A DNA stretch of 64,000 nt, taken from the NCBI GenBank assembly GCA_029856125.1, contig JAHQWJ010000062.1:1-64000 (forward strand), given 5' to 3'. Within the stretch, counting starts at the first letter, position 1; each line of letters begins with the position of its first letter. This document shows positions 53,459 through 62,994 of the stretch, piece by piece. A program made the translations under genes and the position numbers. Source of the stretch: Promethearchaeia archaeon (GTDB lineage Archaea > Asgardarchaeota > Lokiarchaeia > Sigyniarchaeales > SOKP01). The notes beneath the pieces were generated by a model, which searched no databases, was not told the DNA's origin, and saw only the letters and a program-made list of their open reading frames with translations.

Positions 53459-54985
53459 ATGTCTCTAAAGCTTGGTATAGTGTTTAACTTTCTTCAATTA
53501 CCTGACGTTTCAAAATATCCATTTGTAATAAATAAACGAACTGACGGAACTTTTGTTAAAAAAGGTTTATTTGTGTCTACAAAATCAATTGAAGGATATT
53601 TAATCGGCATAGTTGAGAAAATCGTGTTGTTAAACGAATATTTTTCCGATGCTTTAACAATTAAGGCTTATAATAACGAAAATAATCCAAACATTCTCAA
53701 AGGTTTATTTCCGAGTGATGATTTTGAATATGCAATAGCAATTGTTAGGAATTTAGGAATTATAGATTTCAAGGAATCTAGTGAATCTGAGATAAAAGCG
53801 ATTAAAAGAATGATGTATCCTGCAAGTCCGGGTAAGAAAGTATATTTGGTTGACGATGAAATTCTTAAGAGTTTTATAGGGCTTAACCAAAAGCAAGGGT
53901 TGAATTTGGGTAAAGTTAAGGTATCAAATATTGATGCGTATATTAATATGGATCGATTATTAAACAAACACTTTGCTATTCTCTCGATTTCAGGAGGTGG
54001 CAAAAGTTACCTTACATCAATTATTATTGAAGAGCTACTAACACGAGAAAAAACTTCTGGGACTCCTGCAATTGTAATGATTGATGTCCATGGAGAATAC
54101 AAGTACCTAAATAGTGTTACTAAAATAAAAAATAAGGTTAAGGTTATTGACACTTCGTATTTTCAAATCTCTGTCCCTAAATTGAACGCGTATGCTTTTA
54201 AAAAATATCAGGAGCAAATTTCTAATGTTCAGATAAGAGAATTATCTAAATATATTAAAAAATTAAGAAAAAGGGAAGATTTAAAGAACAAATTTACTCT
54301 TGATACCATTATAGAATTAATAGAAAAAGAAGAAGAGGGCGGCAAAAGCACCAAACAAGCTTTAATCGGATGGTTATCTGAGTTAGAACGGCTAAATCTT
54401 TTTGGACCACAAGAAAATCCTGTTATGAAAAATGTCCTCAATCAGGGTGAAATTTCTATTTTTAACCTTCAAAATGAAGTATCAATTCGTAAAAAACAAA
54501 TTATTGTTGATTATATATGTAATCAACTATTTTATTTAAGAAGAAAGAAAGAAATTCCTCCATTTCTGTTAATAATTGAAGAAGCACACCAATTCTGTCC
54601 CGAAGCGGCTCATTCTAAAGCATTATCAAAATATATTATTGAAACTATCGCTAGAGAAGGGAGGAAATTTATGGCTTGCTTATGTTTGATAAGCCAGCGA
54701 CCTAAAAAATTAAGTACGACCGCTTTATCTCAAACAAATTCAAAGTTAATTCTAAACATTAAAAATCCCTACGATTTAAAACATTTGATGGATAGCTCAG
54801 AAGCAATTACTAAAGACTACGCGGAAATGATCTCGAGTTTAGGCGTAGGTGAAATGTTATTGATGGGAAATGCTGTAAATTATCCTATTTTTGTAGATAT
54901 ACGAGAAAGAAAATTTAAATCTCCAACTGAACACACATCTTTAGCTCAAGAATGCATTAACTGGAAAAAAGTCCACTCAATTTAA
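53459..54985 (+). CDS. HerA-like hexameric DNA translocase/helicase
   Basis: 508 residues. An N-terminal barrel (HAS-like) domain is followed by a RecA-type core: Walker A SISGGGKSYL, Walker B-like VMIDVHGEYKYL, and the HerA hallmarks LIIEEAHQFCPE and LCLISQRPKKLS. EAHQF and SQRP are typical of HerA/FtsK-superfamily DNA pumps. With NurA, HerA resects DNA ends for recombination. NurA is not adjacent here, so the partner may lie elsewhere or this may be one of several HerA paralogues. It overlaps the downstream minus-strand gene by nine bases. Confidence 0.9.
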   Translation: MSLKLGIVFNFLQLPDVSKYPFVINKRTDGTFVKKGLFVSTKSIEGYLIGIVEKIVLLNEYFSDALTIKAYNNENNPNILKGLFPSDDFEYAIAIVRNLGIIDFKESSESEIKAIKRMMYPASPGKKVYLVDDEILKSFIGLNQKQGLNLGKVKVSNIDAYINMDRLLNKHFAILSISGGGKSYLTSIIIEELLTREKTSGTPAIVMIDVHGEYKYLNSVTKIKNKVKVIDTSYFQISVPKLNAYAFKKYQEQISNVQIRELSKYIKKLRKREDLKNKFTLDTIIELIEKEEEGGKSTKQALIGWLSELERLNLFGPQENPVMKNVLNQGEISIFNLQNEVSIRKKQIIVDYICNQLFYLRRKKEIPPFLLIIEEAHQFCPEAAHSKALSKYIIETIAREGRKFMACLCLISQRPKKLSTTALSQTNSKLILNIKNPYDLKHLMDSSEAITKDYAEMISSLGVGEMLLMGNAVNYPIFVDIRERKFKSPTEHTSLAQECINWKKVHSI

Positions 54986-55249
54986 CTCTTCCATTATTTC
55001 ACTTCTAATGTGTTGATTTCTTTTGTTCAGTACAATCATTTTTTTTGTTTTTGAAACCCTAAATACATTAATTATACTTCTACTTTCCAGCTTCATTAGG
55101 AGTTCTTCTAACATAAGTGTTTGAATAAATGAGAATTCCTTCTTTAATAATTCCTCTAAACGTTTATCTAAAATTTCGCCTTTATTTTTTATCAAAATAT
55201 CTATTAAAGAATTTACGATAGGTTTTTGATTCCATCTGTGACTTTCTAT
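54977..55249 (-). CDS. Small winged-helix-like protein
   Basis: 90 residues if started at ATA 55249; a TTG at 55195 gives only 72. The upstream codons read ESHRWNQKPIVNSLIDILIK, protein-like and continuous, and GGTG lies seven bases before the ATA. The whole resembles a winged helix: LIDILIKNKGEILDKRLEEL, FIQTLMLEELLMKLESRS, then strands INVFRVSKTKKMIVLN. It would bind DNA or act within a larger complex. It overlaps the end of the HerA gene convergently. No family name can be given. Confidence 0.55.
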   Translation of the reverse strand: MESHRWNQKPIVNSLIDILIKNKGEILDKRLEELLKKEFSFIQTLMLEELLMKLESRSIINVFRVSKTKKMIVLNKRNQHIRSEIMEELN

Positions 55250-55256
55250 AATAATA

Positions 55257-55260
55257 CACC
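55257..55260 (-). promoter_or_regulatory. Shine-Dalgarno GGTG of the small winged-helix gene
   Basis: On the minus strand GGTG, seven bases (TATTATT), then ATA 55249 in frame with the protein. The same spacing occurs before the TTG start at 44845. Confidence 0.45.
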
Positions 55261-55334
55261 TTTTACTAAATTTAAATTAGATTTTATTCGGTACAAAATA
55301 TATAATAATATCCTGCAAATTAATTTTTGGAATA

Positions 55335-57560
55335 TTATACAACCATCTGATCTTCTTTTGATTGTTGAATAATTCTACTTTTTAATTTTGCTCCAAAATC
55401 TTCGTACCACTTAATTATTTCTGGTGTAATACTCGGGTAAACCGACTCTGTTGCCGCTTTAAAGTGTTCCTCAGAAATTTTCCTTGCTCTCAAATTTTCT
55501 CTTAAAGCAATCATGCCAGCTTCACGACATAAAGTTTCTACATCTGCTCCAGAGAACCCATCTAGCTGCTTATTTAATCCATTTAAATCAATATTAGCTG
55601 CTAAAGGCATGCCTTTGGTAAAAATTTTTAATATTTTCTCTCTTTCATCTTCATCTGGAGCGGGAACGAGTAGTATCCTATCAATTCTTCCGGGTCTTAT
55701 TAAAGCAGGGTCTAAAATGTCGGGACGGTTTGTGGCAGCAATCACTATTATATCTTTTTTTACTTCTAATCCATCCAACTCAGTTAAAAATTGCGAGAGA
55801 ACTTTTTCTGAAACTCCTGAATCGGTAGTGTGTCTACCTCTACTTGGAGCTATCGAATCAAATTCATCAAAAAAAATAATACAGGGTGCTGCCATTTTAG
55901 CTTTTCGGAATACTTCACGAATTGCTTTTTCGCTTTCTCCAACATATTTTGATAACAATTCAGGTCCTTTAATTGATATAAAATTTGCTTTACTTTCGTT
56001 TGCTACTGCCCGAGCTAAAAGTGTCTTTCCACATCCAGGGGGGCCATAAAGTAAGATTCCTCTCGGAGGATTTATTCCCATTCGCTCGAATATTTTAGGA
56101 TGAGATAAAGGCCAGTCAACAGATTCTATCAACTTTTGCTTTAAATCTTCCAATCCACCTATCTGATCCCAGGTAACATTTGGTATCTCAACAAACACTT
56201 CTCTTATCCCAGATGGCATTACTTCTTTTAAAGCTTCCTCAAAATCAGTTTTGGTAACCTCTATTTGCTCAAGCAATTCTGGATCTATTATTTCTGAATC
56301 CAAATCAATCTGTGGGAGATATCTTCTAAGTGCTGCCATTGCTGCTTCTCGACATACAGCCATAATATCAGCCCCTACAAATCCATGAGTAATATTAGCA
56401 AATTCTTTTAAGGAAATTTTTTTGTCGAGAGGCATACTTCTCGTGTGAATTAGAAAAACTTCTCTTCTCCCTTTCTCGTTTGGAACTTTTATTTCAATTT
56501 CGCGATCGAATCTACCTGGGCGCCTTAATGCAGGATCCAAACTATTGGGACGATTTGTTGCACCGATTACTATTACTCGGCCCCTACTATGCAATCCATC
56601 CATTAATGCTAGTAATTGAGCTACAACTCTTCGTTCAACTTCTCCAGTAACGGTTTCTCTTTTAGGAGCAATAGCATCAATTTCATCAATAAAAATGATT
56701 GATGGACTTTTTTCTTCAGCCTCAATGAATATTTTACGCAGTTTTTTTTCTGACTCACCATAAAACTTGCTCATTATTTCTGGTCCATTAATTGAAATAA
56801 AATAGGCTTCGCTTTCGTTTGCTACGGCTTTAGCCAATAGTGTTTTACCACACCCTGGAGGACCTCTTAATAAAACTCCTTTTGGAGGGTCAATACCCAA
56901 ATGCTTAAATATTGAAGGGTGCCTTAATGGGAGTTCAACCATCTCTCTAACTCTTTGTATTTCACGATCTAAACCTCCAACCTCTTCATATGTAACATAG
57001 TCTGCCCCCCGCTCTTCATCTTCAGTAATGTTTTCACTTATATGAAGAACTGTCTCTGGTTTAATAGTACAAATTCCACTAGGTCTCATGCTTATGACCT
57101 TAAAAGTAATTTCTCGGCTGATGCCAATTGATATAAATATAAAATCATCAATAGCAACGGGATAGTTACTTAATTTTCGTTTAACGAAGGTTTCAAACCT
57201 TGGGTTCGATTTTATTTTAACACTAATTGGTGCTAGAACGATATTTTGAGCGGAATGAGTTATTACTTTTCTGATTTGAATCGTATCGTCTATGCTCGTT
57301 CCGATATTCTTTTTCAATCTAGAGTCAATGCGGATGATCCCTAAACCACTATCTTGAGGATAACTGGGCCAAGCTATTCCAGCACTCTCCTTCTTTCCAA
57401 CTAGGGCGATTACATCTCCAGTTTTTATATCTAACTTTTCCATGGTTTCCTGATCAATTCTAGCGATATTTCGACCAATATCCCTTTTTTTTGCTTCCTG
57501 TACTCTTAAAGATACTTTAAGATTATCCTTGCCATTTGAGTCGTTTTCTTTTAGTGACAT
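55335..57560 (-). CDS. cdc48: Cdc48/p97-type AAA+ ATPase
   Basis: 741 residues. An N domain (double-psi barrel plus four-stranded part, residues ~15-190, e.g. [23 protein letters not shown]) is followed by two AAA domains. Both have Walker [12 protein letters not shown] (K/R)AVANES, Walker [13 protein letters not shown] and [12 protein letters not shown], and arginine-finger regions [10 protein letters not shown] and [10 protein letters not shown]. Full length and two active domains match archaeal VAT/Cdc48. It unfolds substrates, probably for the 20S proteasome (psmA at 26901). The C-terminal end (DQMVV) lacks an obvious HbYX docking motif. Confidence 0.97.
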   Translation of the reverse strand: MSLKENDSNGKDNLKVSLRVQEAKKRDIGRNIARIDQETMEKLDIKTGDVIALVGKKESAGIAWPSYPQDSGLGIIRIDSRLKKNIGTSIDDTIQIRKVITHSAQNIVLAPISVKIKSNPRFETFVKRKLSNYPVAIDDFIFISIGISREITFKVISMRPSGICTIKPETVLHISENITEDEERGADYVTYEEVGGLDREIQRVREMVELPLRHPSIFKHLGIDPPKGVLLRGPPGCGKTLLAKAVANESEAYFISINGPEIMSKFYGESEKKLRKIFIEAEEKSPSIIFIDEIDAIAPKRETVTGEVERRVVAQLLALMDGLHSRGRVIVIGATNRPNSLDPALRRPGRFDREIEIKVPNEKGRREVFLIHTRSMPLDKKISLKEFANITHGFVGADIMAVCREAAMAALRRYLPQIDLDSEIIDPELLEQIEVTKTDFEEALKEVMPSGIREVFVEIPNVTWDQIGGLEDLKQKLIESVDWPLSHPKIFERMGINPPRGILLYGPPGCGKTLLARAVANESKANFISIKGPELLSKYVGESEKAIREVFRKAKMAAPCIIFFDEFDSIAPSRGRHTTDSGVSEKVLSQFLTELDGLEVKKDIIVIAATNRPDILDPALIRPGRIDRILLVPAPDEDEREKILKIFTKGMPLAANIDLNGLNKQLDGFSGADVETLCREAGMIALRENLRARKISEEHFKAATESVYPSITPEIIKWYEDFGAKLKSRIIQQSKEDQMVV

Positions 57561-57647
57561 ATTAAGTCCTTTAATATTATTTTGAATATATACTAAAAAT
57601 ATAAAAGAATAATTTTGTAAAAATTTTTGCTTTTTTTAAGGTAATTT

Positions 57648-58703
57648 TTAATCTTTTTTGAAAAAACTATCTAATGAAACTTGAGTTTTGGAAGAAGTTT
57701 GTTTTTTTAAGCGTTCAATCGCGTTTTCTACCCTTTGCTTTGAGAAATTATGTTGCTCAATCAGAAGTTCTTCGACTTTTTCGTATTTACTTTTTTCCCA
57801 GATTATCTTTGGATAGTCTTTTTTTATATCTGGGTATAAAAATATCTCTTTTATTTGTTCAATAGTACTTTTTTCAATCTGAATTTCTATATTTCCAACT
57901 TTGATATTATTATTTATGATATTATCTAATGAACCGAATTTTCTAATAAGTTCGAGAGCTTTATGCTGTCCAATGCCTTTAATACCTGGATAGAAATCAG
58001 TTCCTATTAATATCCCCATTTCTATTAACTGTTCACGAGTTATGTTTAAATTTTCAAGAAATTTTGATAGGGAGATGTACTCAATATCAAGTGTAACGGT
58101 TGTGTTTCTAAGTTTTTTACTCCGGCTCACAGCAAAATTTCGTATTAGCCTTTCTCCACCAAAAAGTAATGTGTCGTAGTCTTGAGAAGCACATGCCCAA
58201 GCATCACCTTTTTCGACTAAAAAAGCAGATTGAGCTTCACCTTCAGAAGTAGCATCAACGATGGGTATTCCAAGATATTTTAATAATTTTTTACTCTCCT
58301 CTATCATGTTAGTATCCAATTTAGAAGTCATCTGGGCATATTTTTTAGCTTCTCCAAAATCTCCATCCTCTTGTGCTTTGATCATTTTGTTTTCTGCTGC
58401 TACTTTGATTTTTCTTCTTTCTAATATAGTCTCCTTCTTTAATTCAGAAGGAATTCCATCAAACACATAAATAGGCTTTATACCATGCTCTAAAAAATTA
58501 ATAGTTCTATAGAATAATCCAGATAGATGGGAAGTTATATTTCCATTGTAATCTTTTAATGGGGTTCCATCTCTTTGTCTAATAATTGCTAAAAACTGGT
58601 ATATCGTGTTAAAGGCATCGATAGCGATTTGTTTATTTAATAAATTATCAAAAGTTATAGTTCTCCTTACTTCTTTTACTAGTTCGTTTATTTTAGTGCC
58701 CAT
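57648..58703 (-). CDS. fen: Flap endonuclease 1
   Basis: 351 residues. The XPG N region opens IAIDAFNTIYQFLAII with the first Asp, and FDGIPSELKKE provides the second; the internal region GIPIVDATSEGEAQSAFLVEKGDAWACASQDYDTLLFG contains the catalytic acidic set. The H3TH is GTDFYPGIKGIGQHKALELIRKFGS. The C-terminal KTQVSLDSFFKKD is a good PCNA-interacting (PIP) box (QxxLxxFF). It removes 5' flaps in replication and repair. It is downstream of nob1 in a minus-strand cluster. Confidence 0.97.
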   Translation of the reverse strand: MGTKINELVKEVRRTITFDNLLNKQIAIDAFNTIYQFLAIIRQRDGTPLKDYNGNITSHLSGLFYRTINFLEHGIKPIYVFDGIPSELKKETILERRKIKVAAENKMIKAQEDGDFGEAKKYAQMTSKLDTNMIEESKKLLKYLGIPIVDATSEGEAQSAFLVEKGDAWACASQDYDTLLFGGERLIRNFAVSRSKKLRNTTVTLDIEYISLSKFLENLNITREQLIEMGILIGTDFYPGIKGIGQHKALELIRKFGSLDNIINNNIKVGNIEIQIEKSTIEQIKEIFLYPDIKKDYPKIIWEKSKYEKVEELLIEQHNFSKQRVENAIERLKKQTSSKTQVSLDSFFKKD

Positions 58704-58761
58704 GGTTTATCTTTAATTTTATATCCAATAATTATCTAAGTTTTATTGTATATATTTTACA

Positions 58762-59292
58762 CTATAATTTTTCCTTTTTCAGTAGACGCTTCTTAAGATG
58801 CAATCCACACCTTTCACATTTTTTGTTTAAATCTTCTGGTTTTTGCAGGGTTTTGCAATAAGGGCAATAAACTTCGAAGTACATTTTCTCCTCTATTCCT
58901 TTTTTATATAAAGGTTTGAATCTAATTTTTAACATAGTACATAAATTTTCCATGGAATAATCATTAGTGTAAAGAATAATATCTTCCGGGTATGTGTCCA
59001 TTAATTCTAATACTAAACCCATTAAACTAACATCGTTCTTAGATAAAACCTTCGTAGTACCAGTTGATTTGGATTTTTCCTCAACTATATTTGAATATTT
59101 ATCCTGACTTTTCTTAACGACTAGTTTTCCCGTCTCAATTGCAAATTCTATTCTTCGTAAAATATTTCTGTTTCGATCGATGTATTTTGGTACTTTTAAT
59201 TCATCCACAATCTCAGGTGTTGTGAAAATTTTTTCTGGAAAGTAATTAAAATCTAAACCAGTTAAAAATATATTTGTATCAAAAACTAGAAT
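58762..59292 (-). CDS. nob1: Ribosome-maturation endonuclease Nob1 (PIN + zinc ribbon)
   Basis: 176 residues from ATT 59292. The PIN domain needs the upstream part: VFDTNIFLTGLDF (first catalytic Asp), TTPEIVDELK (Glu), SKNDVSLMGLVLEL and YTNDYSMENL (further Asp). The Nob1 zinc ribbon ends the protein: CPYCKTLQKP...CERCGLHLKKR. It cuts the 3' end of 16S rRNA precursor. GTG 59208, the first conventional start, would delete the catalytic Asp. Between an upstream in-frame TAG and 59208 there is no ATG, GTG or TTG; ATT 59292 overlaps the end of the NAD kinase gene, implying translational coupling. Confidence 0.88.
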   Translation of the reverse strand: MLVFDTNIFLTGLDFNYFPEKIFTTPEIVDELKVPKYIDRNRNILRRIEFAIETGKLVVKKSQDKYSNIVEEKSKSTGTTKVLSKNDVSLMGLVLELMDTYPEDIILYTNDYSMENLCTMLKIRFKPLYKKGIEEKMYFEVYCPYCKTLQKPEDLNKKCERCGLHLKKRLLKKEKL

Positions 59293-60205
59293 TGATTTCT
59301 TCTTCTGGGCTGTCGTCTAACGGCACCTTTATAGTTCCAATTATCTTTTTCCTTAATCTTCGAATATAATTATCACTAATACTTTTAGAAAGACGAATAA
59401 AACTTGTATGGGAATTTGCTTTGCGAATTCTAATTATTGATTTTGGTTGAACATCTTTCAAAGTTTTTTGACCATCAATAATAATCTTAGCGCTTAATCT
59501 TGGTCTTAAAAGTTGGATTTCAACTTCGCTTTCTATTGGTAATACAATTGGCTTCAAACCTGATCGAGCAAAACTGTTTAACGGTGTAATTTGCATTATA
59601 TCCATCGTCGATTTTACAATCGCACCACCTGCGCTAAGGTTATATGCTGTAGAACCAACAGAAGTAGATACAATAATTCCATCTAAATAACTACGATTGA
59701 GATAACAACCGTTTATTTTTATCGATGCCAAAAGAACTTTTGAACTCTTTGATGAGATGATTAAAATTTCGTTTAGAGCGTTGCTCAATCGAATTTCTTC
59801 AGAATCCTTTAGTATAAAAGCAGTTAATTTTGAGCATTTTTCAATTAAATAATCACCTTTTAAAACACGGTTTATATCGTTAAAAACATTCCTTTCATTT
59901 GTTTCATCTAGGAATCCTAGAGATCCAATATTAACGCCTAGTAGGGGGGGGGCGTTCCGCGGTGGCAAACCACCTGCTACTCTTAATATGGTTCCATCTC
60001 CCCCTACAGAGATTAAAAATTTTGTGTTATCTTTCGTCATTTCCTTTAAATCTTTTCCACTATGTGGAAAGATTTTTGGTGCGATTCTAGTCTCCATTTG
60101 AACGATTTCGCCCTTTTTTACTAAATATTCGAAGATCTTTTTTGTTAAGCTAATCGCTCTCTCTGAGTCCATTCTACAAGCTAAAGAAATTGGTTTTTTT
60201 TCCAT
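59279..60205 (-). CDS. nadK: NAD kinase
   Basis: 308 residues. The GGDGT motif is in FLISVGGDGTILRVAGGLPP; ANEILI-like NALNEILI, SYLDGIIVSTSVGSTAYNLSAGG binds NAD, and ITPLNSFARSGLKPIVLP follows. It makes NADP from NAD and ATP (or polyphosphate). There is a ~25-residue C-terminal extension. Its stop (TGA 59281-59279) lies inside the start of nob1. It is preceded by aIF5A, 86 bases away. Confidence 0.95.
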   Translation of the reverse strand: MEKKPISLACRMDSERAISLTKKIFEYLVKKGEIVQMETRIAPKIFPHSGKDLKEMTKDNTKFLISVGGDGTILRVAGGLPPRNAPPLLGVNIGSLGFLDETNERNVFNDINRVLKGDYLIEKCSKLTAFILKDSEEIRLSNALNEILIISSKSSKVLLASIKINGCYLNRSYLDGIIVSTSVGSTAYNLSAGGAIVKSTMDIMQITPLNSFARSGLKPIVLPIESEVEIQLLRPRLSAKIIIDGQKTLKDVQPKSIIRIRKANSHTSFIRLSKSISDNYIRRLRKKIIGTIKVPLDDSPEEEINSSF

Positions 60206-60290
60206 ATCACTCAGATTTTTTAGTAGATTTTCTTTTTAATACAAAAAATTAATATTAAAATATATTAAATGAAAAAAAGCTTTATGAATT

Positions 60291-60740
60291 CTAATTTATT
60301 ATAATTCTAGTAACTAAGGTTTTACCCGCTAACTTCCAATACTCTAACTGTGCTAATGACATCTTTCCGGGATCCTGTTGCAATTCTTTTAACTTTTTCT
60401 TTAATTCTTCCTCTACAGGCCAATTTACATCCATAGATTCATAGCTTTCAAGATCCATTATATTAATTGAGGTATCTTCAATAAAACTAATCTGAGCAGT
60501 GCCTTTGATTATCTCGGGAATGTCGCACATATGACCAGAGGGTATCGTGAGAGATCTCTTATTATTATCGAATACTCCGACGCATACAACACGAACTTTT
60601 GCATGTCCGTGTTTTCCTGACTTACTCCTTTCAGTTGCTTTAATTTGGCAGGGTTCATCATCAACCATGATGTATTGTCCAGTTTTTAACTTTTGAATTT
60701 CTGTTCTACGAATTGACATTTTAAACTCATTTATTTTCAT
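60291..60740 (-). CDS. Translation initiation/elongation factor aIF5A
   Basis: 149 residues (142 if ATG 60719 is used; its context GAGTTTAAAATG is better). The hypusination loop ERSKSGKHGHAKVRV carries the target Lys in SGKHGHAK. An SH3-like N domain and an OB C domain follow, with IPSGHMCDIPEIIKGTAQISF and VTRIII at the end. The factor frees ribosomes stalled at poly-proline. It heads the aIF5A-nadK-nob1-fen minus-strand cluster. The C-terminal ~20 residues (DPGKMSLAQLEYWKLAGK) match the archaeal form. Confidence 0.96.
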   Translation of the reverse strand: MKINEFKMSIRRTEIQKLKTGQYIMVDDEPCQIKATERSKSGKHGHAKVRVVCVGVFDNNKRSLTIPSGHMCDIPEIIKGTAQISFIEDTSINIMDLESYESMDVNWPVEEELKKKLKELQQDPGKMSLAQLEYWKLAGKTLVTRIIIN

Positions 60741-60944
60741 ACTTTATTTTATATAATATTATCTAACTTTCACAGAAAAAAAAATTTCGCTTTTTATGAG
60801 AATTTTCAAAAATATATTCTATTTCTTATAGATTTTCTTAGAATATTACCTTTTCTTAGTTACTGCAATGGATTTTTAAAGCATTAAAAATATTAGTTTT
60901 TATTTATTTTAATTACTAAAACATAAAGCAATTTCATTTATACT

Positions 60945-62321
60945 ATGGTGTTTAATAAGTTAGGGAAAGATTTAGAATCGATAATGCGAAAATTACGAGG
61001 TTTGCCAAAAATCGATAAAGATGCGATTAACATGGTAATACAGTCGTTACAAAGAAGTCTTTTGGAATCAGATGTGAAAGTAGAATTAGTCTTCCAGATG
61101 ACTGAAAATATCAAAAAAGAAGCAATGAATACTGATTTAAAACGAGCGAGAAGGAAAGACTTCATAATTAAGCTCGTTCATGATGAGTTAGTGAAAACAA
61201 TCGGAGGGACATCTGCCCCTATAAGAATAAAACCTGGAAAAAGTAATGTTATTCTACTTGTTGGAATTCAAGGTTCAGGTAAAACTACTTCTATCGGTAA
61301 GTTAGCGCGATTTTATAAGAATAAGGGATACAAAGTAGCTGCAGTTACTACTGATACATGGCGTCCTGGGGCTTACGAACAATTAGTACAGTTAACAGAC
61401 CAAATTGGAGTTAAATGTTATGGTAATCCTAATGAAAAAAATGCTATCAAACTTGCAGTTAGAGAAACGAAAAAAGCAATAAATGACGAGCATGACATAA
61501 TAATTGTAGATACTGCTGGCCGACATAAAGAAGAAAAAGAATTAATGAGAGAGATGGAAAAAATCGAATCAAGTTTAAAACCTAACGAAGTTATCTTAGT
61601 AATAGATGGAACTTTAGGGCAACAAGCTTATTCACAAGCAGAAGAATTTGCGAAATCTACAAATATTGGGAGTATAATCGTTACCAAACTAGATGGGACA
61701 GCTAAAGGAGGTGGAGCACTTTCTGCTTGTGCTGCCACTAATCAATCCATAAGGTTCATTGGAGTAGGTGAAAAATTAGAAGATTTCGAAGAATTTAATC
61801 CAACAACTTTTGTAGGTTCTCTACTAGGCGTTCCAGATATAGAAGGTTTGGTCAAAAAGGTACAAGAAGCTGAAATCGATGCTGATCCTGATTTGGTTAA
61901 AAGAATGATGAAAGGAAAATTCACTCTCGACGATCTTTATTATCAATTGAAATCTATTAAAAAAGTTGGTAAAATGAAAAATATCTTAGCAATGATGGGA
62001 GGAGGTAATATTCCCGAGGCGTTAACTGATGATGCTGAAAAAAATTTAGAGAAGTGGGAAGTTGTTTTAAATTCTCTGACCCAAGCAGAAAAGGAAGATC
62101 CGAAAATTATTAAAAAAACACGAAAAAGAAGAATTGCTATTGGGAGTGGCACTGATTACACTACAATAAATAGAATGCTTGATCAATATAATCAAATGAA
62201 AAAATTCATGAAAAAAGCTCTTCAAATGCAGAAAAAAGGAAAAGGAATGCCTGGTATCCCGGGGATGGGAAAAGCAGGAGCCCAATTCATGAATAAGTTA
62301 GGAAAAGACAATAAATTCTAA
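60945..62321 (+). CDS. srp54: Signal recognition particle protein SRP54
   Basis: 458 residues. The N domain is helical; the G domain has GIQGSGKTTSIGKLARF, TTDTWRPGAYEQL, DTAGRHKEE and TKLDGTAKGGGALSA. The M domain is methionine-rich (MNRMLDQYNQMKKFMKKALQMQ and the end GKGMPGIPGMGKAGAQFM). It binds 7S RNA and signal peptides and delivers ribosomes to FtsY at the membrane. The gene stands after a 204-base AT-rich spacer, with trmY 15 bases downstream. Confidence 0.97.
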   Translation: MVFNKLGKDLESIMRKLRGLPKIDKDAINMVIQSLQRSLLESDVKVELVFQMTENIKKEAMNTDLKRARRKDFIIKLVHDELVKTIGGTSAPIRIKPGKSNVILLVGIQGSGKTTSIGKLARFYKNKGYKVAAVTTDTWRPGAYEQLVQLTDQIGVKCYGNPNEKNAIKLAVRETKKAINDEHDIIIVDTAGRHKEEKELMREMEKIESSLKPNEVILVIDGTLGQQAYSQAEEFAKSTNIGSIIVTKLDGTAKGGGALSACAATNQSIRFIGVGEKLEDFEEFNPTTFVGSLLGVPDIEGLVKKVQEAEIDADPDLVKRMMKGKFTLDDLYYQLKSIKKVGKMKNILAMMGGGNIPEALTDDAEKNLEKWEVVLNSLTQAEKEDPKIIKKTRKRRIAIGSGTDYTTINRMLDQYNQMKKFMKKALQMQKKGKGMPGIPGMGKAGAQFMNKLGKDNKF

Positions 62322-62336
62322 GTATAGTATTCAGAT

Positions 62337-62981
62337 TTGATAAATTTGGATTTCTTAATATTTGTGGAAAGCGTTTCTAAATATACTAAAGGCGATATTG
62401 ATGAAGGAAAAACTCCCTTCGATGTATATACGCTATGCGCTATTATAAGAGAATCTTTTTGTATCTCTTATACAATAAGAAAAGATAATAATTTTTACTT
62501 ATATAATGAAACAGATCACCTTTTTATAAAGATTGAAGGTAAGTCTGTGAGATATTTAGGTTCTGATGAGAGATCCCAAGCTTTACTTTTATTGAGAGCT
62601 TTTATGAAAATAGAAAACAATGAAAATTATAACGATAGAGAATGGATTAAGTCAACTCCAGGGATATTTGTTAAAAAGTTGCCTAGCTCAGAACTTATTT
62701 TGGAAAATATTAATGGTAACTTCAGTAATACTAGGATATTTATTACTGATATTTCAAAAGAAATTTTTAAACAAAATGTTAGGTATGGAAAGAACATTGA
62801 TGAAAATAGCTCATATTGCTATCTTTTTTCATTCTCTCAAGAATCAATCACTTTTCTTAAGTTTTTACAAAAAGTTAATGAAGAGTGTAGTTTAAAAAAT
62901 ATTGATCTTTCAAAAATAAGAGGAATTGAAAATAAAATCTTATATATAAACTTCTTATATGATCACAGAATTACAGAATAA
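62337..62981 (+). CDS. trmY: tRNA pseudouridine-54 N1-methyltransferase TrmY
   Basis: 214 residues with TTG start. The SPOUT-fold TrmY pattern is visible: TPFDVYTLCAIIRESFCISY, TIRKDNNFYLYN (IRxD), FIKIEGKSVRYLGSDERSQA (PDERS-like) and LLRAFMKIEN; WIKSTPGIFVKK follows. It makes N1-methylpseudouridine at tRNA position 54, an archaeal T-loop mark. This is notable because some T loops here contain introns. It lies 15 bases after srp54 and 13 before the dihydroorotase, so the three may be co-transcribed. Confidence 0.8.
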   Translation: MINLDFLIFVESVSKYTKGDIDEGKTPFDVYTLCAIIRESFCISYTIRKDNNFYLYNETDHLFIKIEGKSVRYLGSDERSQALLLLRAFMKIENNENYNDREWIKSTPGIFVKKLPSSELILENINGNFSNTRIFITDISKEIFKQNVRYGKNIDENSSYCYLFSFSQESITFLKFLQKVNEECSLKNIDLSKIRGIENKILYINFLYDHRITE

Positions 62982-62994
62982 CTGATAAGGAACG

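Noticed and set aside
55513..56049. 178-residue plus-strand frame inside cdc48
   Set aside because: Exactly opposite the conserved D2 AAA domain; a shadow of its codon pattern.
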